A DNA stretch of 64,000 nucleotides from Aggregicoccus sp. 17bor-14 (GTDB lineage: Bacteria; Myxococcota; Myxococcia; Myxococcales; Myxococcaceae): contig NZ_VJZZ01000024.1 of assembly GCF_009659535.1 (NCBI RefSeq), forward strand, positions 25,569 through 89,568, given 5' to 3'. The notes under the pieces are model-generated. The model made no database searches and had not been told where the DNA came from. It worked only from the letters and a program-made list of their open reading frames with translations. Positions 55,174-64,000 of this stretch are shown here, one piece after another (within the stretch, counting starts at the first letter, position 1; the number at the start of each line of letters is the position of its first letter). The translations under genes were made by a program, and so were the position numbers.

Positions 55174-55986
55174 TCAGACCGTGGGGACCGCGCGCGCGAG
55201 CGCCTGGCGCACGGCGGCGCGCACCTGGGCGGGCACCTCGTCGCCCGGGATGCGGCGGCAGAGGGAGACGGTGCTCTTGAGGGCGTCGCACGCGGCGGCG
55301 CACCGAGGGCAGCGCGAGAGGTGCTCCTCGAGGCGCACGCAGGCGGCCTGGTCGATCTCCTGCGCCGCGTAGGCCGCGAGCTCCTGGGCGAGCTCCGGGC
55401 AGCCGGCGCCCGGCGCATCCTCGCCGCGCTCGCCCAGCAGCGTGCTCAGGTTCTCGCGCAGCTGCAGTCGCGCGCGGTGCAGCCGGCTCTTGAGCGCGCG
55501 CACCTCGATGCCCACCACCTGCGCGGCCTCCTCCGCGGAGAGCCCCTCCACGTCGCGCAGGACGAGCGTCTCGCGCGCCGGCTCCGGCAGCGCGAGGATG
55601 GCCGCCTGCAGCACCTCGCCCATCTGCCGCGCGTGGGCGCGCGCGTCCGGGCCGCCCTCGTGCGCCGGCACCTGCTGCGCGTCCGGCGCATCGAGCGGCT
55701 GCAGCTCCTTCGGCGCGCCCGCGCGAGGGCGCCGCGCGCGCAGGCAGTGCGTGCGCGCGAGCGTGTAGAGCCAGGTGGACAGCTCCGCGTCGCCGCGGAA
55801 CGCGTGCAGGCCCCGGAAGGCCGCGAGCAGCGTCTCCTGCAGCACCTCCTTCGCGTCCTCCTCGGAGCCGCACATGCGCAGGCCGAAGCGGTACACCTGC
55901 TTCTCGTGGCGCGCGAGCAGCTCCTCGAGCGCCCGGGAGTCGCCCGCCTTCGCTGCCTCGATGAGCTCGCGCTCGCTGCGCTTCAT
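55174..55986 (-). CDS. ECF-type sigma factor fused to zinc-binding anti-sigma-like domain
   Basis: The 270-residue protein has sigma region 2 (about 20-90, with SEEDAKEVLQETLLAAF and STWLYTLAR) and region 4 (about 120-180, with LPEPARETLVLRDVEGLSAEEAA and a helix-turn-helix ending KSRLHRAR). A C-terminal zf-HC2/ZAS-like motif follows, H222-x3-C226-x2-C229, normally found in separate anti-sigma factors such as RsrA/ChrR. One polypeptide thus carries both the sigma and a potential redox- or zinc-sensitive brake. ATGA overlap with the methyltransferase gene. It may control the surrounding sulfur genes (inference). Confidence 0.88.
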   Translation of the reverse strand: MKRSERELIEAAKAGDSRALEELLARHEKQVYRFGLRMCGSEEDAKEVLQETLLAAFRGLHAFRGDAELSTWLYTLARTHCLRARRPRAGAPKELQPLDAPDAQQVPAHEGGPDARAHARQMGEVLQAAILALPEPARETLVLRDVEGLSAEEAAQVVGIEVRALKSRLHRARLQLRENLSTLLGERGEDAPGAGCPELAQELAAYAAQEIDQAACVRLEEHLSRCPRCAAACDALKSTVSLCRRIPGDEVPAQVRAAVRQALARAVPTV

Positions 55987-56606
55987 CCGGCCTTCCGCGC
56001 CACCAGCTGCACCACCGCGGCGCGGCCCGTGTGCAGGCGGCCCTCGCGCACGTCGCGCTCGAGCTCGTGCAGCGTGAGCAGCTCCAGCCCCGCAAAGTCC
56101 TCGCGCAGCTGCGCCGGCGTGTAGAGCAGCTCGGCCACGGGCGGCCCGCCGGTGCCGCGGCCCAGCTGCGCCGGGGTGTAGGCCTCGAGCAGCACGAGCC
56201 CGCCCGGGCGCAGGCCCTGCACCACCTCGCGGTGCACTCGGCTGCGCAGCGGCGGGGGCAGGTGGCAGAAGATGCACACCACGGCGTCCCAGCTCGCGGG
56301 CGCGATGCGGTAGTCGGCCAGGTCCGCGACCTGCGTCTGCAGCGCGACGCCGCGCTCGGCGGCGAGCCGCTGCGCCTTCTCCAGGCCCACGCGCGAGGCG
56401 TCCACCGCGCTCACGTGGTGTCCGAGCGAGGCGAGGTACACGCCGTTGCGCCCCTCGCCCTCGCCGAGGCTGAGCACGCGCGCGCCCGCGGGCAGCCGGG
56501 GCGCCACCTCCACGAGGAAGTCGTTGGGGCGGGTGCCGTAGGTGAAGTCGGCGCCGGAGAAGCGCGCGTCCCACTGCTGGGCGACGTTGGGGGGAGAGTC
56601 GGACAC
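55983..56606 (-). CDS. SAM-dependent methyltransferase
   Basis: The 207-residue class I methyltransferase has the SAM-binding motif LSLGEGEGRNGVYLA (about 45-60), an acidic VDAS after strand 2 and a DAVVCIFCHLPP motif IV. The N-terminal WDARFSGADFTYGTRPN resembles the TehB/tellurite-resistance-like group. GTG start; it precedes the sigma-factor gene with a 4-base overlap, so the two are co-translated. Substrate unknown, perhaps thiol or metalloid methylation given the context. Confidence 0.85.
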   Translation of the reverse strand: MSDSPPNVAQQWDARFSGADFTYGTRPNDFLVEVAPRLPAGARVLSLGEGEGRNGVYLASLGHHVSAVDASRVGLEKAQRLAAERGVALQTQVADLADYRIAPASWDAVVCIFCHLPPPLRSRVHREVVQGLRPGGLVLLEAYTPAQLGRGTGGPPVAELLYTPAQLREDFAGLELLTLHELERDVREGRLHTGRAAVVQLVARKAG

Positions 56607-56630
56607 GGAGGACTCCTTGCCGAAGCGGTC

Positions 56631-56651
56631 CCCTCTCCCTCTGGGAGAGGG
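56631..56651. repeat. Short dispersed repeat/hairpin, copy 1
   Basis: CCCTCTCCC-TCT-GGGAGAGGG is a perfect 9-bp stem with a 3-base loop, located between the methyltransferase and rhodanese genes. The first 17 bases recur at 63862-63878. Sequences of this kind are common as dispersed intergenic repeats; here it may also act as a terminator for the rhodanese operon. Confidence 0.6.
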
Positions 56652-56673
56652 ACGGGGTGAGGGATGTGGGTCT

Positions 56674-57012
56674 CTACCGCGCGCCCCGCTCCACGGGCAT
56701 CCCCAGCTCGTTCACCGCGAGCATGCCGCCGGCGAGATTGTAGAGCCGGGTGAAACCGAGCGCGGCGAGCGCTTGCGCCGCCCTGCCCGAGCGATTTCCC
56801 GAGCGGCAGATGAGCAGCAGCGGCTGCTCGCGGGGCCAGGGGGCGCTGGCCGCCTCCACGGTGGCGAGCGGGACGAGCTCGGCGCCGGGCAGGTGGCCCA
56901 GCTCGCCGGTGTACTCGTGGGGCTCGCGCACGTCGACGAGGCGCAGCCCCGGGCCGAGCTGCGCGAGGGCGGTGGGAGGGACGTCGCGGTAGGGGATGGG
57001 CAGGGGACTCAT
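56674..57012 (-). CDS. Rhodanese-domain sulfurtransferase
   Basis: The 112-residue single-domain rhodanese has the active-site loop C69-RSGNRS and the typical VDVREPHEY start. It transfers sulfane sulfur from thiosulfate or persulfide to a thiol. Its ATG overlaps the stop of the persulfide dioxygenase gene, so the two are made together. Confidence 0.92.
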   Translation of the reverse strand: MSPLPIPYRDVPPTALAQLGPGLRLVDVREPHEYTGELGHLPGAELVPLATVEAASAPWPREQPLLLICRSGNRSGRAAQALAALGFTRLYNLAGGMLAVNELGMPVERGAR

Positions 57013-57719
57013 CGGGCTCCTGGGGGTGGGGACTGAGGGTAGCCGCAGGCCCGGTTCGCGGGCACGGCGACGTCGATCTTCTTCGGCCGGGGCAGGTGCA
57101 GGTTGCGCATCACCTCGACGAACTGCTCGCGGGTCTTGCCGGCGAGGCGCGGGTTGTGTCGCTTCTCCTCGCCCACGCTCGTCACGGTGCGGCCCTGGTA
57201 GTCGTGCGCGGGGTAGAGCAGGGTGCTGTCGGGCAGCTCGAAGAGGACCCGGGTGATGGAGTCGTAGAGCTGCCCCGCGTCGCCGTTCTGGAAGTCGGTG
57301 CGGCCGTTGCCGCGCACCAGCAGCGCATCGCCGGTGAAGACGCGGCCCGCGAGCGCGTAGCTCACGCTGTCGTCCGTGTGACCGGGCGTCGCGAGCACGC
57401 GGAACGTGAGTCCGCCCACGCGCACCTCGTCGCCGTTGCGCACCTGCAGGTCGGCGCAGGCGGCGCCGCCCATGCCGCTCACCACCCGCGCTCCGGTGCG
57501 CTCGCGCAGTACGCCGGAGCCGGTGATGTGGTCCGCGTGCACGTGGGTGTCGAAGACGTGGGTGAGCGTGAGGTCCAGCTCCCGCACGAACTGCAGGTCG
57601 CGCTCGACCTGCTCGAGCACGGGGTCGATGAGCACGGCCCGCCCGCTCGCCGGGTCGCCCAGCAGGTAGGTGTAGGTGGAGGACTCGGCGTCGAAGAGCT
57701 GTCGGAAGATGGGAGTCAT
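57009..57719 (-). CDS. Persulfide dioxygenase (ETHE1-like metallo-beta-lactamase fold)
   Basis: The 236-residue protein has the metal motif H59-x-H61-x-D63-H64, a later ATPGHT His, and the ETHE1-type GRTDFQNGD segment. Such enzymes oxidise glutathione persulfide to sulfite with O2. With the adjacent rhodanese and sulfite exporters it forms a sulfide/sulfane sulfur detoxification route. The C-terminal tail is Pro rich. Confidence 0.93.
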   Translation of the reverse strand: MTPIFRQLFDAESSTYTYLLGDPASGRAVLIDPVLEQVERDLQFVRELDLTLTHVFDTHVHADHITGSGVLRERTGARVVSGMGGAACADLQVRNGDEVRVGGLTFRVLATPGHTDDSVSYALAGRVFTGDALLVRGNGRTDFQNGDAGQLYDSITRVLFELPDSTLLYPAHDYQGRTVTSVGEEKRHNPRLAGKTREQFVEVMRNLHLPRPKKIDVAVPANRACGYPQSPPPGAR

Positions 57720-57961
57720 GGCTGCTCGCCTTTCCGGGTGAGAGCCAGCACGGACGCAAAGGATTCACCCCTGTCCTGCGGTGCGCTGCGGCCGTCCTCC
57801 ACGGGCACGCGAGAGTGGCGCGAGAGGCACGGCCTCGAGAGGGAGAGGCCGGGGAGGGAACGGGGCTTCTCCGGGCGGGTGAAGCCGTCCAAGACTCGCG
57901 GGACAGGTGTCTCGAAGAGAGACGCCCCTCCCGGGCGCGGACCGGCGCGCGCTGCAGAAAG

Positions 57962-57984
57962 GTAAAATCCTATTTTACGTTTTT
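57962..57984 (+). promoter_or_regulatory. AT-rich hairpin or operator upstream of the persulfide dioxygenase gene
   Basis: GTAAAAT-CCT-ATTTTAC forms a perfect 7-bp inverted repeat followed by a run of T (GTTTTT) on the plus strand. It looks like a small intrinsic terminator, but no plus-strand gene precedes it, so an operator or promoter element for the leftward sulfur operon about 240 bases away is equally likely. Confidence 0.45.
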
Positions 57985-58109
57985 GCGCGACGCGGGCCGC
58001 CGCTCCCGAGGGAGCCCACACGCAGAGTGAAACGAGGCTCGGGGCGAGGAGGCGCGCGTAGACCGGCGCTTCTACTCTGCGCGGAGGCGGGGCGGCGCGG
58101 AGGAGGCGC

Positions 58110-58187
58110 GGAAGGAAGCTTCATTCCAGTCCCGAGCTGAGTGGAGCAGGTGGCGAGCCGCCTGGAAGGAAGCTTCATTCCAGGCGG
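58110..58187. repeat. Two copies of a palindromic repeat
   Basis: An identical 20-base sequence containing GGAAGGAAGCTTCATTCC occurs at 58110-58129 and 58164-58183, with centres exactly 54 bases apart. The second copy is embedded in a 30-base palindrome (58158-58187, arms CCGCCTGGAA and TTCCAGGCGG around AAGCTT) with one mismatched pair. Paired, similarly phased copies suggest a transcription-factor site upstream of the gene at 58336. Confidence 0.6.
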
Positions 58188-58335
58188 TGACTCGGGGGTG
58201 CGCGGGCGCGAAGGCAGGCGTGTCACCCCTGAGCGCAGCTCGGCTGGCGGCGCCCCCCCGCGAGAGGCGCAGACGCTCCGTCGCCCTTCCGGTCTCGACG
58301 CCCCTTCGAGCACACTGCGCGCCCCTGGAGGCCCC

Positions 58336-58971
58336 ATGCGTACGCTCTACCGCCCCGTCGGCCTGCGCGAGCTCGAATTGATCCTGGACGCAGACGCGCG
58401 CGCCTTCCCGCCGCGGCTGCCGGACCAGCCCGTCTTCTACCCCGTGCTCAACGAGGGCTACGCGGTGCAGATTGCCCGCGACTGGAACACGCCCGACGCG
58501 TTCTCCGGCTACGCGGGCTTCGTCACGGCCTTCGACCTCGAGGAGTCCTTCCTCGCGCGCTACGAGCGCAAGGTGGTGGGGGCGTCGCAGCACGAGGAGC
58601 TCTGGGTGCCGGCAGAAGAGTTGCGCGAGTTCAATGAACGCATCGTTGCTCGCATCCGTGTGACGCGCGCCTTCTACGGCGAGCGCTACGAGGGGCCTCA
58701 GCCGCCGAGCGCCTCCGTCCTCCAGGGGCGCGACCCGCGCGGGCAACTGCGCGTCCTGGGGGCGCTCGACGCGGCAGCACTCGCGCAGGAGGTGGAGCGC
58801 AGCTGGAAGCTCGTGCTCGCCAACCACGGCTTCTGGTCCGCGTGCGCACCTGCGCAGCAGGGCCTGTCCGAGGCTCAGGTGGCCAGCGCGCTCGGCGCTC
58901 TGCGCGAGGCCTGGGGGCGGCACTACACGGCCCTTCCACTTCCTCCCGGGGAGCTCGCCGCACCTCGCTGA
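58336..58971 (+). CDS. Conserved protein (sometimes called ADP-ribosylation/crystallin J1), function unverified
   Basis: The 211-residue protein starts with LYRPVGLRELELI and contains RAFPPRLPDQPVFYPVLNEGYA, ARDWNTPD and a GYAGFVTAFDLEE segment. I recall these from a family widely found in bacteria and usually annotated ADP-ribosylation/crystallin J1 without experimental proof. It is soluble, with no signal peptide. The ATG is preceded by GGAG. The paired palindromes upstream suggest regulation. Confidence 0.72.
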   Translation: MRTLYRPVGLRELELILDADARAFPPRLPDQPVFYPVLNEGYAVQIARDWNTPDAFSGYAGFVTAFDLEESFLARYERKVVGASQHEELWVPAEELREFNERIVARIRVTRAFYGERYEGPQPPSASVLQGRDPRGQLRVLGALDAAALAQEVERSWKLVLANHGFWSACAPAQQGLSEAQVASALGALREAWGRHYTALPLPPGELAAPR

Positions 58972-59181
58972 GTGCCGTTGCCGCGAGCCGCGCATGCGGC
59001 TCATCGCCGCAGCCGTCCGCGCGCACCGGCCGAACGGGTCGGCTGCCTCGACCGCGAGGCTCTCGGGGACCGCGGAGGCCTCCCCGTCCGAACGCCCGGA
59101 GAGAGGCCGGGCAGTCTGTACCGCGCGCGGCCCCCCGCCCGCGCGGGGTTGGCGTTAAGCTGCCCTGTCCCGCGCCCGGCC

Positions 59182-61354
59182 ATGCCCAAGACCCTCGCTC
59201 CGCTGCTGCTGCTGTGTGTCGCGCTCACCAGCGTGGGCGTGGGGATGGTGTCCCTGCTGCAGCGCGACCGCGCGCGCCTGGTCCAGGAGTTCGCCACGGA
59301 CCGGCAGCGCCAGCTGGAGGAGGCCACGCGCGGCGTCGGCCAGGCGCTGCAGGAGATCGGCGACGACCTGCGCTTCGCCGGCGAGCTGATCAGCCAGCCC
59401 AGCTCCAGCTCGGACCACAAGCGCGAGCTGCGCGCGCTGATCGAGGTGGTGCGCCCCTACAAGGCCTTCCTGGTGCTGGACGCGGACGGCACCGAGCGGC
59501 TGCGGCTGCTGGACCGGCGCGCGGACAAGGGCTTCGCGCGCGGGCCGCACATGACGGCGCTGGTGGAGACGGCGCGGCGTGCGCTCGCGGCGCCGCCCGG
59601 CGAGGTGCTCACGTCCCAGCCCATCACCGGCATGCCGCAGGGCGCGTGGCTGCGCGCCTTCGCCACGGCGCTGCCGCCCGGCGAGGACCCGGCGGTGCCC
59701 GGCGGCAGCCCCGACCAGCGCCCTGGCGTGGTGGCGGTGCTGGTGGACACCGAGCCCTTCTTCGCGCCCGTGCACCTGATGACGAGCGACTGGGAGAACC
59801 GGCTGCTCCTGCTCGGCGCGCACGGGGCGCCCACGCCCGCGAGCGACCCCTGGCTGGTGGAGTGGTACCAGCGGCTGCGCGGGCCCGAGGGCAAGAAGGT
59901 GCCCAGCTACGCGAAGCTGCTGGAGCGCATGCGCGCGGGCGAGGCAGGCATCCAGAACCTCTCCGAGGACGAGGCGGACCGCCTGGGGCTGGGGCGCGCG
60001 GACGCCGTCGCCGTCTTCACGCCCATCCGCGCGCGCGGCACCAGCCACTGGAGCGTGGCCACGCTGCACTCCACCACCGAGCTGCGCAGCCACGAGCGCG
60101 GGCTCGTCTTGCGCCTGAGCCTCGCGGCGCTGCTGGTGACGGTGTTCATCGTCGCCTTCGGCGTGTACGTGCTGCTCGCGAGCAAGCGCGCGGTGGCGCT
60201 GCGCGAGTCGCGCCGGCACGCGCTGCGGCTCGCGCACCTGCACGACAAGACGCAGAAGATTTTGGACAACATCCCCACCGGCGTCCTCGCGCTCGCGGCG
60301 GACGGGCACATCAGCGCGGTGAACCAGGCGCTGCGCGAGCGGCTGCCGCAGGGCAGCGTGGGCGCGCCGCTCGCCGAGGCCTTCCCGCGCGCGCCCGAGG
60401 CCACCATGGCCCGCGTGCGCGCGCTGCTCGAGGCGGCCGTCACCGGAGGCAGCGTCACCAGCGTGCACGGCGAGCCGCTCGCGCTCTTCGGCGAGGAGGG
60501 CGTGTACTCGCTCCACGCGGTGCCACTCGAGCCCGCGGACCCCGAGGTGCGCACGCTGCTCGTGGTGGAGGACCTCTCCAACGTGCGCGCGCTCGAGTCG
60601 CAGCTGCTGCGCGCGGAGAAGCTCGCCACGGTGGGTGTGCTCGCGGCCGGCATCGCGCACGAGATCGGCACCCCGCTCGGCGTCGTGCGCGGGCGCGCCG
60701 AGTACGTGCAGGGAAAGCTCGGCCCCGCGCACCCGCAGAGCGCGGGCGTGGGCGTCATCGTGGAGCAGATCGACCGGGTGAGCCGCACGCTGCGCCAGCT
60801 GCTGGACTTCGCGCGCCTGCAGCGCGCGGTGGTGCGTCCGGTGCAACTCGCGCCCCTCGCGCGCAGCGTGCAGGAGCTGCTGCGGCTGGAGGGCGCGCGG
60901 CGCAAGGTGGCGCTCGAGCTGCAGCTGCCGGAGGCGCCGCTGCCGCCGCTCGCCGCGGACCCGGACCAGCTGCAGCAGGTGCTGGTGAACTTGTGCCTCA
61001 ACGCGCTGGACGCCTGCAGCGAGGGCGGGCGCGTGTGCCTCGGCGCGAGCGCGCCCGCGCCCGGCGAGCACTGGGGCCTGGTCGCGCTGCGCGTGCAGGA
61101 CGACGGCTGCGGCATCCCCCAGGAGAGCCTCAACCAGGTGTTCGACCCCTTCTTCACCACGAAGAAGCGCGGCCAGGGCACGGGGCTGGGCCTGAGCATG
61201 GTGGCGCAGATCGTGCGAAACCACGGCGGCCGGGTGGAGCTGGAGAGCGCGCCGGGCAAGGGCACCTGTGTGACCTTGTGGTGGCCGGTGGCGGAGCCCA
61301 CGGGCAGCGAGACGGCGACGAAGCGCGAGGGCAGCGTGAAGGAGGAGCAGCGAC

Positions 61355-61365
<11 letters not shown>
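59182..61365 (+). CDS. Membrane sensor histidine kinase (NtrB-like)
   Basis: The 727-residue protein has TM1 at about 5-24, an extracytoplasmic sensor region (about 25-305, probably dCache-like), TM2 at about 306-331, then a PAS domain (about 355-470), a HisKA domain with His493 in AHEIGTPLG, and a HATPase_c domain ending GTGLGLSM. The downstream sigma54 activator overlaps it by 11 bases and should be its cognate response regulator. Confidence 0.9.
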
Positions 61366-62749
<1,384 letters not shown>

Positions 62750-62849
62750 CGTGGCGCGTTGCCAGGGTGGGGGTGGGGGAGTGGGTCCAACCCCCTGAAG
62801 TCCGGGCGCAAAGGGCCGGGGCACGCACCTTGCTGAAGCGTGTCTGTCC

Positions 62850-63233
62850 ATGCGCACGAAGCCACAGCCCCCCTGCGCCCGCGTGCAGGGGGCGGACGCC
62901 CACCTCACGGCGCTGCTCGCGGACGTGCTGCGCGACGAGGGCGTGCAGGTCGCCGCCGGTGCCGCCGGTGCCGCGCCGGACCTGACGCTCGCGCTGGTGA
63001 GCCGTCCGGAGGCGCTGCCGCGGGCGCTCGCGCACACCCCGCAGGCGCCGGTCATCGTGCTGCTCCCCTTCGCGGAGGAGCGGCTGCAGCGCCGGGCGCT
63101 GGAGCTGGGCGCGCGCGGCTGCTTCGCGCTGGGGCAGCCGCTCGAGGCGCTGCGCGCGCTGGTGCGCGGCGTGCTGCACGGAGACTTCGCAGGCGAGGCA
63201 GCAGCAGCGGCACACGGGGGGGAGACGGCATGA
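62850..63233 (+). CDS. Degenerate receiver-like protein
   Basis: The 127-residue protein has the alternating pattern of a receiver domain (LTALLADVLRDEG; APVIVLLPF; ALELGARGCFALGQPLEALRALV), but the strand-3 position shows no phospho-acceptor Asp and the conserved Lys near the end is absent. It is probably a pseudo-receiver that binds a partner without phosphorylation. It lies 100 bases downstream of the sigma54 activator and overlaps the next gene by 4 bases. Confidence 0.65.
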   Translation: MRTKPQPPCARVQGADAHLTALLADVLRDEGVQVAAGAAGAAPDLTLALVSRPEALPRALAHTPQAPVIVLLPFAEERLQRRALELGARGCFALGQPLEALRALVRGVLHGDFAGEAAAAAHGGETA

Positions 63234-63856
63234 GCAGCGGCAGGCCCACGCATCTGAAGCTGGTGACCTCTACCGGACTGAGTGCGCCTGGAGTGCGCGC
63301 TCCCGGGCTGCCGCTGCGCGAGGAGGCGCGGCAGGTGATGCTGCGGGTGGTGTCCGGCGGCAGCGGCGCGCTCGCGCCGGTGCGCCTGCCCGCGCCCGCG
63401 CCCCGCCGCCGCGCGCCGCTCCCCGAGCTGCGCTCCGGCGAGCGCCTCCTGCTGGACGACGACGAGGTGCTGATCACCACGGAGCGCTTCGTGGTGGAGG
63501 GGCGCACGCACGGGCTCACGGACGTGCACGCGGTGCAGGCGCAGATGGTGTCGCCGCACCTCACGCTGCCGCTGGTGGTGGCGGGGCTGCTCGCGGCGGT
63601 GGCGCTGCCGCTCATCCTCTCGCGCTTCGGCGTGGTGGGCAGCTCGAGCGGGATGCTGCACCTGCTGCTCTCGCTCGCCGGCGCGCTGCTCTTCGCGGCG
63701 GTGTGGCGGGTGGCGATCGCCGAGGACACCTACTGGGTGGTGCTGCGCACGGCGCGCGGCGAGCGCCGGGTGTATGGCAGCGGAGACCACCAGCGCGTGG
63801 TGCGGCTCGTCGCAGTGCTCGACGAGGCCGTGACCGAGCACCGGCTGCACGGATGA
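63230..63856 (+). CDS. Two-helix membrane protein with flanking soluble parts
   Basis: The 208-residue protein has a polar N-terminal half with a beta-like segment (ERLLLDDDEVLITTERFVVEG), then two closely spaced membrane helices (about 109-130 and 138-158) and a short C-terminal domain (ERRVYGSGDHQRVVRLV). The layout resembles small DUF6232-type proteins, but the match is not secure. Coupled by ATGA to the pseudo-receiver gene. Confidence 0.65.
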   Translation: MSSGRPTHLKLVTSTGLSAPGVRAPGLPLREEARQVMLRVVSGGSGALAPVRLPAPAPRRRAPLPELRSGERLLLDDDEVLITTERFVVEGRTHGLTDVHAVQAQMVSPHLTLPLVVAGLLAAVALPLILSRFGVVGSSSGMLHLLLSLAGALLFAAVWRVAIAEDTYWVVLRTARGERRVYGSGDHQRVVRLVAVLDEAVTEHRLHG

Positions 63857-63861
63857 GTGCG

Positions 63862-63878
63862 CCCTCTCCCTCTGGGAG
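63862..63878. repeat. Short dispersed repeat, copy 2
   Basis: Seventeen bases (CCCTCTCCCTCTGGGAG) identical to the start of the hairpin at 56631-56651, placed just after a gene end. Here the downstream arm is incomplete, so only a 5-bp stem can form. Confidence 0.5.
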
Positions 63879-63892
63879 CACCCCTTTAAACC

Positions 63893-64000
63893 TCATCGTT
63901 TGACGTAGTCGACGGTGCCGGCGGCGAGGACGCGGGAGGTGGCGACCTGTCGCAGGTACTGGGCGTGGGGCACGCGGCGCTTCTTGCGTTTGGGCTTCGG
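63893..64000 (-). CDS. C-terminal end of an unidentified gene, cut by the window edge
   Basis: Read leftward from the right edge, the frame is open for 35 codons before a TGA at 63893-63895. The product is rich in Lys/Arg near its visible start (PKRKKRR) and ends VDYVKR. This could be the tail of a basic protein. Too little is visible to assign a family. Confidence 0.4.
   Translation of the reverse strand, partial: PKPKRKKRRVPHAQYLRQVATSRVLAAGTVDYVKR

Larger units (their letters stand above)
57720..58335. other. Intergenic region, 616 bases, with regulatory-looking elements
   Basis: This is the longest non-coding stretch of the window, between the divergent persulfide dioxygenase and the conserved gene at 58336. 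It holds an AT-rich hairpin (57962-57984) and two copies of a palindromic repeat (58110-58129 and 58158-58187). No credible protein-coding frame or RNA gene was seen; the longest leftward frame lacks coding-like third-position bias. Confidence 0.55.

Noticed and set aside
57716..58021. 101-codon leftward frame that ends in an ATGA overlap with the persulfide dioxygenase gene
   Set aside because: No third-position GC bias, no domain and no clear ribosome-binding site. The overlap needs only a TCAT in the sequence and probably arose by chance.
58164..58187. Palindromes near 58.1 kb as the end of an insertion sequence or a CRISPR repeat
   Set aside because: Only two copies with unequal flanks, no spacers of repeat-like length and no transposase or cas gene nearby.

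Overview
The window is a GC-rich (roughly 70-75% by eye), densely coding chromosomal segment from what is most likely a myxobacterium (Myxococcota, probably Myxococcaceae-like). This assignment is inference. It rests on many complex sensor kinases, a sigma54 activator, an alternative complex III fused in one operon with a caa3-type oxidase, and many membrane proteins of unknown function. No phage, insertion sequence, CRISPR array, rRNA or tRNA gene was recognised.

Layout. 1-6.1 kb: three sensor histidine kinases (the first cut by the window edge) and a GAF protein. 6.2-16.1 kb: AI-2E family permease, ClC channel with CBS domains, M48 lipoprotein protease, DUF2127 protein, a pyruvate-oxidase-like ThDP enzyme and a cation:proton antiporter. 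16.1-20.4 kb: a mandelate-racemase-type enzyme translationally coupled to a giant FAD/4Fe-4S dehydrogenase. 20.8-24.5 kb: the conserved TIGR02587/TIGR02588 membrane pair, a ferritin-like protein, a membrane protein and a glutathione S-transferase. 24.5-36.0 kb (minus strand): actABCDEF, a small membrane protein, then coxB, coxA, coxC and coxD. This is an 11-gene quinol to cytochrome c to oxygen chain in which nearly all genes overlap. 36.2-39.6 kb: two related small membrane proteins flank a second AI-2E permease and a short-chain dehydrogenase. 39.6-44.9 kb (minus): a three-gene formate dehydrogenase whose catalytic subunit has an in-frame UGA read as selenocysteine, with a SECIS-like hairpin. 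45.0-51.9 kb: an 18-cysteine copper-storage-like protein, a tiny histone-like basic protein, DUF2254, DUF4396 and EamA proteins, an SDR lacking the catalytic Tyr, and a chromate transporter. 52.0-57.7 kb: a sulfur island with two TauE/SafE exporters, DUF1634, a split YeeE/YedE importer, a sigma factor fused to a zinc-binding anti-sigma-like domain, a methyltransferase, rhodanese and persulfide dioxygenase. 57.7-58.3 kb: a non-coding stretch with an AT-rich hairpin and two copies of a palindrome. 58.3-63.9 kb: a conserved protein, a kinase/sigma54-activator pair, a degenerate receiver-like protein and a membrane protein. The end of a further minus-strand gene reaches the right edge.

How the genes work together. 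Formate dehydrogenase and the FAD/Fe-S dehydrogenase could feed electrons to the quinone pool. Alternative complex III would oxidise quinol and the caa3 oxidase would reduce oxygen. The sulfur island would import thiosulfate or sulfane sulfur, oxidise persulfide to sulfite and export sulfite. The kinases, the sigma54 activator and the fused sigma factor are candidate local regulators. The least familiar arrangements are the sigma/anti-sigma fusion inside the sulfur island, the selenoprotein formate dehydrogenase with an NrfD anchor and no visible export signal, and the palindrome pair near 58.1 kb.
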